This document shows positions 35,301 through 46,575 of a stretch of 64,000 bases of DNA, one piece after another. The notes below the pieces were generated by a model that made no database searches, was not told where the DNA came from, and was given only the letters and a program-made list of their open reading frames with translations. The DNA comes from Euonymus europaeus (Eukaryota; Streptophyta; Magnoliopsida; Celastrales; Celastraceae), in assembly GCA_963580455.1 (NCBI GenBank), contig OY756960.1, positions 24,239,238 to 24,303,237 on the forward strand, read 5' to 3'. A program made the translations under genes and the position numbers. How positions within the stretch are numbered: position 1 is the first letter of the stretch; every line of letters begins with the position of its first letter.

Positions 35301-38213
35301 TTTCTTGAAAGTACAAGGTACAAACCTTAACTTTCCCCTTGACGATTCTAACTAATGGAGACATTTCTAAGTCTCCTGAATTGGAAACCTGTGGATCCTC
35401 AATACCCAAGAGAAATAATTTTTCCCTTCTTTCATAACTTGTTATCTTCTTTGTTTCATTTTTTTTTAATTTTGATATCTGCTGACTGCTGTCTATGATG
35501 TTATAATCTGAAGTGATTTCAACAGCTTGTCGGATTCCTTGAAGTTACTTAAATAGTTCCATTAATGGCCTAGCAAAGACAATCCAATGAAACTTATGTC
35601 TTCGATTTTTGTGATAACTTTGACATTTATGCCGGATCTCATATTTTTGGTCAATCTAATACCGTTCAGGTTTCTGATGCTGTGAAGAATGATGTGAAAG
35701 AAGAAGAGGAAAGTCCACTAATGGGAACTGTTAGGGGCAAATGCATCACTCAATTATTACTGCTTGGTGCCATTGATAGTATTCAGGTTTCTTTTGACTC
35801 TCAGTTTGGTACATCTATGTTTGTACGCTTAAATTTGTGAATGCCTTGCTGCATAGTAAGGCATGTAGTGTGACTGGCGATGGAGAGGGACCATATTTAA
35901 ATACCTAATTTGTTCTTTCATTAAGTAATTTTCTTGGGGGAAGGGGGGGTTTGCGAGAGGGGTGTTTATTCATGGCATCAGTAATGTTTTCTACTAAAAG
36001 TTATTCTTCACTTTGCAGAGGAAGTATTGGAGCAAGTTGAAAGTGCCACAAAAGATGGCTGTAATGGATATTTTGTTATCTTTGTTAGAGTTTGCCACAT
36101 CATATAATTCATATTCCAACCTCAGAGTTCGTATGGACCGCATTCCTGTTGAAAGGTGCGCACCATTCTTTTGTATTTTTTGAAACCTTGAAATAGGCGG
36201 ACTTTGTTCATGACTGATTTTTCTTGGACAGGCCTCCCCTTAATCTCCTTCGCCAGGAATTAGTAGGAACTGGCATTTATCTGGATGTCTTGCAGAAAAC
36301 AACTTCAAGAATTTCTTTCAGCAAGGAGCAAAATGTGGAGTCCAATGGCTCTCAGGATGTCAAAACAGATTCAAGCACAGAAGAAGATCTCCATGTGGAA
36401 GAGAAATTTCAAAGAACAGCAGAGGAGAAATTGGTATCTTTCTGTGAGCAGGTGCTGAGGGATGCATCTGATCTCCAGTCCAGTTTAGGAGAGACTACTA
36501 ATATGGAAATTCATCGAGTTTTGGAGCTACGTTCTCCAATCATTGTTAAGGTATGAAATGTGTTTGATTTAAATTGGTTGAGAAGTTTGGTGCCCATTGA
36601 AAAGAAAACTACGGAGATGATATATTTTTTTAAAATTGGTTGAAAAGATGGGTGTCGAGTGGAATCTAGGAGTCTTTGGGGCGTTTTAATATCTTTTTGT
36701 GTGCAAAAGTAGTCTGCTTTTGCTTATCTACATGAAATTACAGTGCAGTTATTGTCTTAAAAGAAAATCTTTCCTTTGCTTCTCATTTTATTCGCATTTT
36801 TATTTATTTTAAACATGTTGCTTAAATAGTTTTGATTACATGTGTCATCATCACTTATCATAAAGGAGAAAAGGTTTTTTTTAAGCATTTATTCTTTGTA
36901 TGTACCACCTCTGAGCGTTACATTGCGACTACTTTTTACAGTTTGGATGGTACGAGCAATTTGAAATGATTTCCTGTTGGAATAATATTCTTCTTCTTCA
37001 TTTTTGACGGGATGACCCAATGTCTTATGCAGCTCACCGGACTGATCTTTTAGTTTTTGGTTGATAAGATGTAAATTTACTTTGAAAAATACACCAGTCG
37101 TACTATGATTTGTTGTTTTCTTTTCTGCTGTGGGGTTGGATTGGGCCTAAAATTGCTGCATTTTCTGGAGACTGCTAGTATTTATTGCTCTTATTGGATT
37201 GATTGTACTCGTTATCCACTTGTTTCTTTAGATGAATATTTAATCTGATTTCTCCTCCTATGTACTTCCTTAAATGAATTTGTTAGTACTTCCTTAAATG
37301 AATTTGTTAGCACTATCTCAACATCTTTCAATCTTTCAGGTGCTGAAAGGCATGTGCTTTATGAACCATCAGATTTTCAGAAGGCACCTGAGGGAGTTCT
37401 ATCCCTTGCTTACTAAACTTGTTTGTTGTGACCAGGTAATTTCCTACAGCAGGTGGTCTAAGTAAAATTGTTCTTCTCTTCCGAAAGTAAATCTTAAAAT
37501 TTAATGCTATCTTGTTGACTTTACCAAATTGTTGCATGTTGACCATTAAATATTCAACATCCTGGTTTAGTCCTTGATAACCTTGTTTCTGGTTGCTGGT
37601 ATTGACGTCTATGCTACTACTGTCAACACCATGGATGTGAGCACCCCCACCCATCGTGTGCTCACGCGTACACATTTATCTATCCACACATTTGACATTG
37701 TTCAGATGCTATTTCTTTATTGATCTTCCCCTGGATCATAACTTGCACTTATATGATATTGTCTGGAGTATATATAGTTGTGCATCCAAAATATATTTGT
37801 TTTGTGTCATAACAGTATATACGAAATGCATAGCATTCAGACCTTTCAAGCTGTGAATACACTTTACTGTTTTGCTATGAAGGCCAAAAGGAACTCAAAC
37901 TTTGCTCCTGCTGCTATATTTTCTTGTATACGCATCAATTTCAACATGTTGATTTTTTGCTCCAAATCTGTAGTTGCCAGTTAAGGCTTGCTTCATTGAT
38001 AGTAATAGTCACTTCTAATTGAGGTTCTTGCATCCCATTTAAAGCAAGGTTCATGTTAGTGGCCATAACCTCATTTCACACTCCACTCCACATTTATTAA
38101 TTTGTGAAGTGCCCTTGCTGGAAAAATGACAATCTCTTTATTTGTTTCAGATGGACGTTCGAGGAGCACTTGGTGATCTGTTTAGGGTGCAGTTGAAAGC
38201 TCTCTTGCCATAA
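20336..38213 (+). CDS. BIG5: BIG5/BEN1/MIN7: large ARF guanine-nucleotide exchange factor (Sec7 domain)
   Basis: 33 exons: 20336-20438, 21290-21365, 21818-22070, 22299-22420, 22503-22561, 23714-23771, 23851-23932, 24043-24246, 24418-24476, 24602-24671, 24751-24819, 25326-25448, 25532-25585, 25677-25765, 25906-26002, 26105-26203, 26330-26530, 26673-26783, 26868-27052, 28072-28689, 28903-29320, 31008-31247, 31324-31447, 31546-31694, 32979-33335, 33651-33817, 33898-34091, 34521-34687, 35670-35786, 36019-36155, 36232-36550, 37340-37435, 38151-38213. They sum to 5,280 bases, 1,759 aa (Arabidopsis about 1,739). Domains: DCB near the N-terminus, HUS box NYDCD (about 492-496), Sec7 (about 607-790) with the glutamate-finger region [17 protein letters not shown], then HDS repeats. 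The N-terminus [15 protein letters not shown] is that of BIG5. It activates ARF GTPases at the trans-Golgi/early endosome and, in Arabidopsis, supports PIN recycling and immunity (a target of the Pseudomonas effector HopM1). All splice phases agree. Confidence 0.92.
23341..23432 (+). mobile_element. tRNA-derived SINE relic in BIG5 intron 5
   Basis: A perfect pol III A box (TGGCCTAGTGG, 23351-23361) and B box (GTTCAATTC, 23388-23396) lie 37 bases apart, followed by a (CCCCA)n-like run and an A-rich tail. This is the head of a plant tRNA-related SINE. There is no acceptor stem or anticodon arm, so it is not a functional tRNA gene. Confidence 0.55.
32150..32480 (-). pseudogene. LINE reverse-transcriptase tail (zf-RVT) relic in BIG5 intron 24
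   Basis: Minus strand, opposite to BIG5. Reading from about 32480 down: DFPWK, a stop, [25 protein letters not shown] (split here as [12 protein letters not shown] and KILTLHNL), then, one frame over, [10 protein letters not shown]. This is the order of the zinc-binding tail (zf-RVT) of plant non-LTR retrotransposons. Stops and a frameshift show it is dead. Confidence 0.6.
34933..34941. repeat. 9-bp target duplication, left copy
   Basis: TTGACGATT, repeated exactly at 35339-35347 on the other side of the foldback element. Confidence 0.88.
34942..35338. mobile_element. Mutator-type foldback MITE in BIG5 intron 28
   Basis: 397 bp with very long inverted arms (34942-35076 and 35197-35338, about 135-142 bases each) pairing nearly end to end: GGGAGAAGTTAGGGTTTGCA against the reverse complement of the right end, GGGGAAAGTTAAGGTTTGTA. 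A perfect 9-bp target duplication TTGACGATT flanks it (34933-34941, 35339-35347). A 9-bp duplication and long inverted ends are diagnostic of the Mutator (MULE) superfamily. It has no coding frame and should be non-autonomous. Its transcript within the BIG5 pre-mRNA could fold into a long hairpin. Confidence 0.88.
35339..35347. repeat. 9-bp target duplication, right copy
   Basis: Exact copy of TTGACGATT at 34933-34941. Confidence 0.88.
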
Positions 38214-39640
38214 TAATTTTCAAGATTACTTGGCCAATTTTCTGCTATAGAAATATTTTTTGAACTCGCTATCCACGGGTAGTCCCTGTATCATTCAGCT
38301 CTCTTCTTTTTTTGCACTTTTTCATCCAATATTTTGTTTCAATTGCATTTCTTAGGTTCTCTTCAACCTTTAGAGGCATTGAGTTTGAGTTAGGCCTTGA
38401 GTTAGTTAGATGATCGCTGTTTTGATGGTTGAAAGAGTTGTTTCCCAAGTTGATGGGAAACAAGAGGAAGAAACTAATATGGAATTGTAATGTTTCTTGT
38501 TGTGCATTTAATATAATATAATAGAAGTGCGAAATAGTGATTTTAGAATTGTGTGTGGTTGGACACATTGGACCTTGACAGTGAAATCACCGGGGGATTT
38601 TACGTCGCGTACTCTTTGTATGATGTCTTCACCTCAATATTTTGCAAACATTTCTCTTGGAAGCAACTTGCCGACTATAACAGGCTTATCACTGACTCAC
38701 CGTATTAGCTGTTGAGCTTTGACCTCGACTATGCGCTCTCGGCACTCTCCTCTTTGATGCTTGACATTGCATGTAGGGTAGTTTGGGCTTGAACTTGACG
38801 TTGTGTTGTGACTTGGTTGGAAAATTACTTCTGTTTGATGACAATTGTTGGAAATTATTGTTGCAGTGCATTTTTACAACGTCCCTTGTTCCCAAGTAGG
38901 GAATTAGGATGTACAAAAAGATTGACTTTGGAAATGTGTGGATATTTGGTCGCTTTATATCCGCAATCTACCTGTTATGGGCTTTGTGCCAGCAAGTTTT
39001 TGGGCCATTTCGGCCCATCTTCAGCTCTAGGGCTTATACACAAGTAAACTTTATTTTGTACGTCATGCTGCTTACAGCCTAATGGATAAATGAAAAATCT
39101 GCAGCTAGAATTCCCAAACCTGGTTCAATAAATATTTTAGGGTTTTATGTTACATAGGCCTTCGATTTCTGATACATCCTCTCTTATTGTTACATACAAA
39201 GAGTGCCGATGAAAGAGATCAAGAGAGATTAGTCCTGAGAATCATTTTGCGAGCCTACACATTTGACTGTTAATGTCTTGACGTACCTTGTCTACCGAGT
39301 GCTGTAATATTATGCAACAACAATTCTTCTACAATTCATCATTCACTAGGCATTTTTCTATCAAAAGAGAACCAATTTGAACAAATATTTCTTGATTATT
39401 CAAAGAGGATTAGGGGTATTCAAACACATCCTTGAGGCCAAGGTGCAACAAAACATAAGATAATTACAACATAAATGTCATTGTAGGCAAATAAACAAAA
39501 GAAAAGAAGATAGAAGAACTATACTAAAAAATGAGTTACATGGTGAAGATCCAATTCTGACAAATAGAGATCTTTGGCTCATTAGTTGTAAACCATATAC
39601 TTGGGTGTTGCGCTAAACTCCATTGACTGACCAAATTCTT
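38214..39640. other. BIG5 3' end and gene-free stretch
   Basis: Begins with the probable BIG5 3' UTR (to roughly 38500). I see no coding frame with a family match and no clear repeat ends. Confidence 0.45.
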
Positions 39641-40035
39641 GTGTTTGGTATGTTGACTCATGCTAGAATGAAATTTCAAATTCCTTTCCATTTAGGAATT
39701 CTCTGTTCCTTTTTTTCCCCCAAGGAATGGAGAATTCCGTAAGGAATGAAAATTCTCAAACATGATTGAATTACAATTTTACCCTTAATTGAATAAATCT
39801 TGAGTGTTAGATCAAAAGTATCTCATTCCATGAGGAACAATTTGGTATTTTGACAACAATTTTCATTCTTATTCCCCAAAGAATTCTGCATATCAAACAA
39901 AAGACTTCATAATTGCTGTTACAATTCCCTTGCCTACTAAACACAAGAATTCTAACAAATTCTTGTTTCCATTTGCATTCTCATTCCTATTTCATTATTG
40001 TTCTCGTTCCCGCTGTGAACCAAACACAGCGTTAG
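39641..40035. mobile_element. Possible MITE with TGTGTTTGGT ends
   Basis: GTGTTTGGT at about 39641 is mirrored by ACCAAACAC at about 40018-40026, and GAATG/ATTCC-rich, partly self-complementary sequence fills the interior (for example AAGGAATGGAGAATTCCGTA). This is the look of a common plant MITE class. Ends and target duplication are not certain. Confidence 0.35.
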
Positions 40036-42112
40036 AGTTTAGATAAATTGAATTTAGAGTTTAGACTTATACCAAGGGTTAAGGAGAGCAATAATTAGTA
40101 TTTACAATTTCAAATTTATTTATAAATATGGTATAGGCGGGGAAAGGAGATTTTGCCATCCCTACTTGGACAAGAAAGAATTTGGTTTAAAAAATTAAAA
40201 ATTGGCTAATATTTTCCAAAATTATTCATACGCAGACATCTGCTTTCAGTTTTATCGTTAAAACCTCTCTCTTTCGTCAAATGCACCCGTGGAGGCGTGG
40301 AGTGAAGTAGCAGTGTTTATTGTCAGCCATGGTTCTGAAATGGGCTGGATGTAGGAGCCGAGTTTAATCATATACATTGGGCCTAAATTATATTGAGATC
40401 GGTGTGGGCCACATACAAAGATACAATGATTTGTTGTGGGGGAGAAAAACGTGCAAGACAAATCTTGGTCATTAAAATTAATTTTTTCCCCCTTGATCTT
40501 TGGATCTTTTCCTTGATCTTGGTTATGAAGCTTTGCTGATATATTTAGTTGTATTGGGTGTCATTATAAATGTTATACTTTTAATTGGAGTTTTTTAGGA
40601 ATGTTATACTCATCAGGAAAGAAGTGATTCCTCAAAAATTTTGACCATGAAATGAATGAATGAGCACAACGACAATTCGACCAAAGTGTTGAAAGAAGAG
40701 GGGATTACGTACTACAGACTAAAGTTAAGTTGAACCTAAAAAAAATGTGAAAATTATGTATGGCTGAATATAATTTCGAAATATTCAATTTTTTAAAAAA
40801 ATAATAATATCACTTTTTAATTAAAAAATTTATAAGATGTGATAAATTATTAAATTTACGGCAGAACCCGGCCACTTCTGCTCAGACCACCCGCAGCAGT
40901 CTCTCAATATGCACACTGCACTCTAATTTACAGTGTTATTTTTTTGTCTTTTCTGAAAATGTCTCCACAGCAACATCTCCAATTAAAACTAAAAAATCCA
41001 GCTTTGCTACAGTGCCACTGAGCTTCCAGCGTGACACTGTAGCAAAACTGAATTTTCTTATTATTAAAAAATAATTACTTTTTGCTGCAACATCACTTCT
41101 CCCCTCTCATCTTTATTTTGACCGAGATCTATTAACTATGGGCCATTGATTCCATAGATCAATGGCTCATATTAATTCACTAATTTTATATTTGATAATT
41201 AATATTTAATGCATGTAATATTTAAAATATTAAAATGATTAAGATTAATTCATATTTAAAATATATTAATTTTAAATACATAAAAATTATAAAAAAATAT
41301 TAATTTTAAATTAATAATTATTAGCCATAAATCAACCACCACATTTCAGACCAAAAAATTCAACAATCACATTTGTAATCAAACAAATCAACTACCGAAT
41401 AAAAATAGATTAAGTTTAATTAAATAAAATGTTATTGTATAAATGAATATTTAAATGATTTAAAATATTAATTTGGAGTAACTGATGTGTGCTGTTACTG
41501 TTTCAAAAATTATAAATTGATAAAAATGTGTATTTTTGCTGGAGTTTAGAGAATCTGTTAAGAGATGCTACTCTGGACGGTATTATTATGATCATTCTGT
41601 AAATCCCGTCAACGAAGGAGGTTATTTACGTCTAATCATAGAAAGAAAAAAAAACATTGTCGATTGCATCGATCACGCTGATATCTACTGACGTAAATTG
41701 GCAGGAGTGCGCAACCCCAAAAAAAGCGTACAAATGCAGGGACTCGGAAATTAAGCCTGAAAATTCGGGCTTACCACTAATTAACGATATATCGCGCGAA
41801 AAAAAAAGAGCGCCAAGGATTCGTTGTTGCGGATTCGATTCTAACCTTCAAACAAGAGATGTATTCGAGATCAAAGTACTCTCGCTTTCAACAACGATCT
41901 ATGAATTAAATTTTGTCTCCGATTAATCAGTTTTTTTGAACTAATTGAAGCTCAAGCTCTGTTTCTCTGTCTTGACGAACGAAAACAGATACATTCGTTT
42001 ATTGTTGCTCGGATTCGTTTCATTCTTGTTAGGGTTAGGGTTTTTTGAGTTTCTGATCCTCCTGGTAGCGAGAGATGCCTATAATGGAGGACTTCGAGCG
42101 AAAGCTATTATT
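40036..42112. other. AT-rich gene-free stretch, then nucleotidase leader
   Basis: AT-rich with one clear hairpin (41003-41046) and another small inverted repeat (ATGGGCCATTGAT / ATCAATGGCTCAT, about 41138-41175). About 41600-42112 is likely the promoter and leader of the next gene. It is open in one frame but lacks an ATG there. Confidence 0.4.
41003..41046. repeat. Hairpin-forming inverted repeat
   Basis: TTTGCTACAGTGCCAC (41003-41018) pairs with GTGACACTGTAGCAAA (41031-41046), with one unpaired position and a 12-base loop. Sequence of this type (GCTACAGTGTC) is common at plant MITE ends. Confidence 0.7.
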
Positions 42113-45096
42113 ATGTTAAGGAGGGTGAGCGGTGGGCATTTTGTTTCCAATTTCATGGCTTCATTAACACTCAACGGACTCCCTCCTACACCGTCGATTG
42201 ACCGCGGCGGTGCCGGGAACAGTTTCGGGTTTTTCCGACGGATTGTTACCGTCAATAATTACATCCCTAAGAGTAGCAGGGGCATGGGATTGATTCTCAG
42301 AGGCTGTCACGATTCCCATAAAACAACCGGCGGTGATCAGAAAGCCCGAGCGACTCGGGGTTTTCCTGCTTTGATGCGCGACTTGGAGGTTGGACTCAAT
42401 GGAGTTGCTAGTACGGATGCTAGATTGATGACTGCTCTAGGCGGCCCTTCTAGGCCTGTTGGATTTTCTGACAATTATGTGCCCAAGATTATGGCTGTTG
42501 CTGTTGATGTGGATGAGGGTAGTCTCTTAACCTGTCTTTGCTGATGATGTTCGTTAGTTCAATTGTTCTCTAGATCGAACAAAGTTTCTTAAATGAGCTT
42601 TGGCTTTCTAGCTAAGTTTCCGTGTGTGTTTGTGATGCTTTCCTGAGCCATATAATTTTTGCAAGAGGAATTTATGAATTTATGGTTTTTTTGTTGTTGC
42701 AATTCATTATATTTTGTCTACATTAATGCATGTGTTTGGGCTCTATGTTGGTTGATACCCTCTGAAGTAAGTTTCATGTTACATGACAATGAGCTCCTGA
42801 TATCTTGTTCACTGCAATGTGTACTTTTTTTTCATATTCCTTGATCAATGTTTTTCTCATTGAGGCTCTGATGCATTTTTATTTCTGGTTTTCTATTCTG
42901 GGTTCTTGACAATAAGCAGTTCTTGGGAACTTTGTATCAGCTCTGAATAAGTTCATGGCAGACCGTTACTCATCTAATCATTCAGTTTCAGAGTACCATG
43001 TATACGAGTTCTTTAAGGTATTGCTAGATGGCATCATGTTGAATTTGCATCACTCTCTAGCTTTGCAAACTAATTATTCTTTATGATTGCACGCAGAGCT
43101 TTTCTTTTGTAGCTTTTTTTTGGGGTCTTCTGTCACATTTGAAGCCAGATAATGTTTGAAGTTTGCATCTAGGAGACATCATTAAACGCAATGAGAAACC
43201 CTGAATTTGACTCATCTTTATCTAAATGAAATTTTAGGATATGGCCAAAACTCTGATAATGTTCAATATATTGGCATTCTTCACATTATATGCGGGGAAG
43301 ATTGCTTTCTTTTACATATATAGGTCCATTTGCTTTGCTTTTTTGAACCAATGATTGGTTGATCCTGCCTGGCTGTTAAGGAGGCAGGGTTGGAAGCCAC
43401 ACATTCATGTGCAGTTCATGACTAGTTGCATCCAGAATTCAGCTTTGTACTTCTTCTTAGTGAGTGTATTATTAAATATGAGAGAGCATGAGTTTGTGTA
43501 ATTGTTCTTTGGTTCTGGATGGAGTAAAATGTATCATGTTATCATCATTGACTTGTTTTATCTGAGTCATTTTGCTTCTTATAATCTTATTATGGCCCTC
43601 ACTGTTGCAGTTTAAATTATGCCATTGTATTATGTGAGAAATGTTGTTTTATTCAGGTTTTTGTTGTCGTTATATACTTTTCCAAGGGTATTATAATTAT
43701 GCTAGGGATAGAGTATAAATTTCTTTAAAATTTCAGTGTTCAATCAGTGACGAATTGGGAAATTGTGTTTCTCGTATATACTATATTATTCTGACGTCTT
43801 CTTCATTTTTATCACAGATTTGGAACTGCTCCCGCGATGAAGGTAATGCTAAATGGATTCACAATTCTGCTTGATTTCATTATAAGGATAATTGATTAGT
43901 TTCATTTCACTGAGCATGTAGTGTTTCAAATTGTGCAATTTGGATCACAAGTTCACTCTATGAATATTTTGTTCTTGGGTAGTGGATTTGTTCTGTGAAA
44001 TTCATGGAATATGCCGATATGTGTACCCTGGATCTGTTGGAAAATATGCATAGATCTAAACAGAAGACTTGAAGAATTCTTGTTGAGATTCTGAAGCACA
44101 ATTTTACATGCTATAAACGCTGTCGATCTTTCCCTTATTATTTAAATGTACCATGCTTATAAATAAAAAAAACAAATGTACCATTTGCATGTGTTGTTTG
44201 CACATTCTGTTTCTAGATCTTTAAAAAAATAATGAATTGGTGGATTTTTTTTCATTTAACAGCTGATTTCCGTGTGCATGAGTTCTTCAAGACCTCGTAT
44301 TTCAAGAAAGGGATCCACCCACTCCCAGGTGCTCGGAAAGCACTTCATAAGTTGTCGAGATTTTGTAACTTATCCGTCGTGACGTATGTATGCCTAGTAC
44401 TGTACTTTTCAACATCTAAACTGATTTAATCAGAAAATAGCTTACTTGGTTGTTGTTCCTGTCTATGTTTAGTTCGCGACAGAATGCAATCAAGGATCAT
44501 ACAATTGATTGGATTGAGAGGCATTACCCGGGACTATTTCAGGAGATTCACTTTGGAAACCATTTTGCCCTTGACGGAGAGTCTAGGCCCAAGTCAGAAA
44601 TATGCAGGTATTTTTCATGGACTACTGTGGTTTTATATGCTTTCAGTCCTCTGACTTGGTTTTATATGCTTTCAGTCCTCTGACTTGCATGCTTACTGTC
44701 TGCAAGATTTCATGAAAGTATTTTGGAGATGAATGCTTATAAACATATGCTACAATGATAATATGTGGATTCTTGGCTTGTGCAAGTACTGTTGCCACGG
44801 ACTCTACTGTGCGAATCGCAGACATTCAAAAGAAAATCACAAAAACCAAACTATTGAGTGATAAGCACTTAGATGGATTGAATCCTTGCAGGTCCTTAGG
44901 AGCAAAGGTTCTGATTGATGATAACCCAAGATATGCTGCCGAGTGTGCCGAAGCAGGAATCAAGGTCTTGCTTTTCGATTACGAAAACTCTTATCCTTGG
45001 TGTAAGACAGAATTGGTTAATAAACACCCCCTTGTGACTAAAGTTCATAATTGGGAAGAAGTGGAGCAAAAGTTACTTTCATGGATTGCTTCGTAG
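42113..45096 (+). CDS. HAD-superfamily 5'(3')-nucleotidase-like protein (NT5C-type)
   Basis: Six exons, 42113-42518, 42920-43017, 43818-43842, 44263-44383, 44473-44607 and 44892-45096, total 990 bases, 329 aa; all phases agree. HAD motifs: nucleophile pair D132-x-D134 (AVAVDVDEV), T217/S218 (SVVTSRQ), K257 (RPKSEIC) and D271-D272 (VLIDDNPRYA). The cap region and motif spacing match the NT5C 5'(3')-deoxyribonucleotidase-like HAD group, which removes phosphate from (deoxy)nucleotides, so a phosphatase role is likely but the substrate is not proven. The start MLRRVSGGHFVSNF, with a basic, Ser-rich ~125-residue leader, looks like an organelle-targeting peptide. The same frame is open upstream (to 41945), but without ATG. 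Confidence 0.8.
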
Positions 45097-45539
45097 TAAA
45101 AAATTGAACAGCAAGATTCAGAAATGCACGAGCACTTGGTGAAGACAATTGAAATTACTCTTTATGATGCTTAGGTACTGCTGCTCTTTGAGGTGGTGTT
45201 GGAGTAGAGGGGACGTGATTCACGGTCCTTCCCTCCATGGAGAAAAATCATAGTTTCATTTATCGTTACATGATTCTTTTATTCCAAGAATCGTTATGTC
45301 CTTTAAATTGGTGACGATATTCGTTAAAATCTAGATTTAAATCGTAAAATCGTAGGTGTAGAAAAATAACATAATCGTTTCAAAATCAGAACCCATGTAA
45401 AATCGTTAAAAATCGGGATTTAAATCGTTCAAAATCATAAAATTGTAGATTTTAGAACGATTTTTATGATTTCAAATTTTTTCATAAACTAACCTGGGTT
45501 GGAGATATTGAGCCTAGATAACTGAAATTTTGGGCCTTT
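45097..45539. other. 3' flank and hAT subterminal repeats
   Basis: After the nucleotidase stop, about 45230-45480 is packed with AAATCG-type short repeats in both orientations (TAAAATCG, AAATCGTT). Such arrays are usual near hAT element ends and lead into the transposase relic at 45540. Confidence 0.5.
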
Positions 45540-46090
45540 TTTAGTGGGCTGTGCAAATATTGTTCTAAAGTTTACACCGGAGGTATTTATCAATTCAAAC
45601 ATCACCTTGTTGGTTTAAAGGAAAATGTGGAGACTTGCCTTTGTGTACTAGATGATGTAAAGATGAGATTTATAGAGGTAATTAGCAATGGTGTAGAACT
45701 GAAAGAAAGGAAAAAGAGATAAATTTATTGAGTTTGGGAGTTCTGTACTTCTGTGAATGAAACACAACCATCGGGTGATTCTCAATATGGAAGTTTTGGG
45801 TCTCTGTGTAAAGGCAAGGGTAGTTCAACCACAAAGGTGCAGGTGACAATGAATCATTTGTTGAAAAAAGATTTAAGGAGAAGCGCTTGTAGAGGAATTG
45901 CAAAAATGGTTGTATACAAGTGGCATTCCATTTAACACAGTCTGAAATCTTGAATTTGCAAGAATGTGTGAGGAGATGGCTAGACATGGTCTAGGCTTCA
46001 AAGCTCCCTCTTACCATGAGATAAGGGAGACTTTTCTCAGTGAAGAAGTGAGTGAAATGAAAGACTACATTGAGCAACATAAAATCTTAC
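45540..46090 (+). pseudogene. hAT transposase relic (BED finger and start of core)
   Basis: Two blocks of one decayed gene. 45540-45722 reads FFSGLCKYCSKVYTGG, then IYQFKHHLVGLKENVETC and DDVKMRFIEVISN, a BED-type zinc finger (C-x2-C … H-H) with its usual follow-on, ending in a stop. After a frameshift, 45880-46085 reads EALVEELQKWLYTSGIPFNT, then a stop, then NLEFARMCEEMARHG and FKAPSYHEIRETFL, the DUF659-type start of plant hAT transposases. AAATCG-type arrays on both sides fit hAT subterminal repeats. Catalytic core and C-terminal domain are absent. It is not related in sequence to the element at 3779. Confidence 0.72.
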
Positions 46091-46289
46091 GATTTTTCGA
46101 TACGATTCCGATTTTACTTTCCTTCTCCGATTTTAGGTAAAATTCCGATTTTGACTGCCCACACACCGCACATTCTGCAATAGAGAAAATTGACTAAATG
46201 AGCATAAGACAGACCGCCCCTTGTTCATAGAAATGGTCCAATAGATCCTTACGGCCCATTAGATACAGTAAACATAGCCCATAATGCCT

Positions 46290-46575
46290 TAATTTTTTTT
46301 GAAAGTTAATGTTATTAATGCAAATCATTCTGCAATACATCAGCAATGAAAGATGGAGGAGAACAATTCCAAACCTCCAGGTCAGACACAGACTCAACTG
46401 CCCTAGCAAGGATATGAGCAACTTAAGTCGCAGACCTCTTAGACAAAAATAAAACAACATAAGTCAAAGTCCAATGCAAGGACTTTACAGTCACCAACTA
46501 TGAGACCAAAATAAGAGGGATCCTCAATGGATGAAATATCCAGTGCCAAGCGGCCGAGCCCCTCCACACTTTGTT
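46290..46575 (-). pseudogene. LINE 3' relic with RNase H domain and A-tail
   Basis: Minus strand: SSIEDPSYFGLIVGDCK, a frameshift, then LSKRSAT, a stop, VAHILARAVESVSDLEVWNC and PPSFIADVLQNDL, followed by stops and an A-rich run. This order (…V.RSAN.VAH.LAR…W…PP.FI…L..DL) is the C-terminal RNase H region of plant LINEs. It is 5' truncated and dead. Confidence 0.65.

Noticed and set aside
41657..41926. 89-codon frame in the nucleotidase leader
   Set aside because: Lies in probable promoter or leader sequence and shows no domain.
41945..42112. N-terminal extension of the nucleotidase with a hydrophobic stretch
   Set aside because: The frame is open but has no ATG before 42113; the hydrophobic run is likely chance in T-rich leader sequence.
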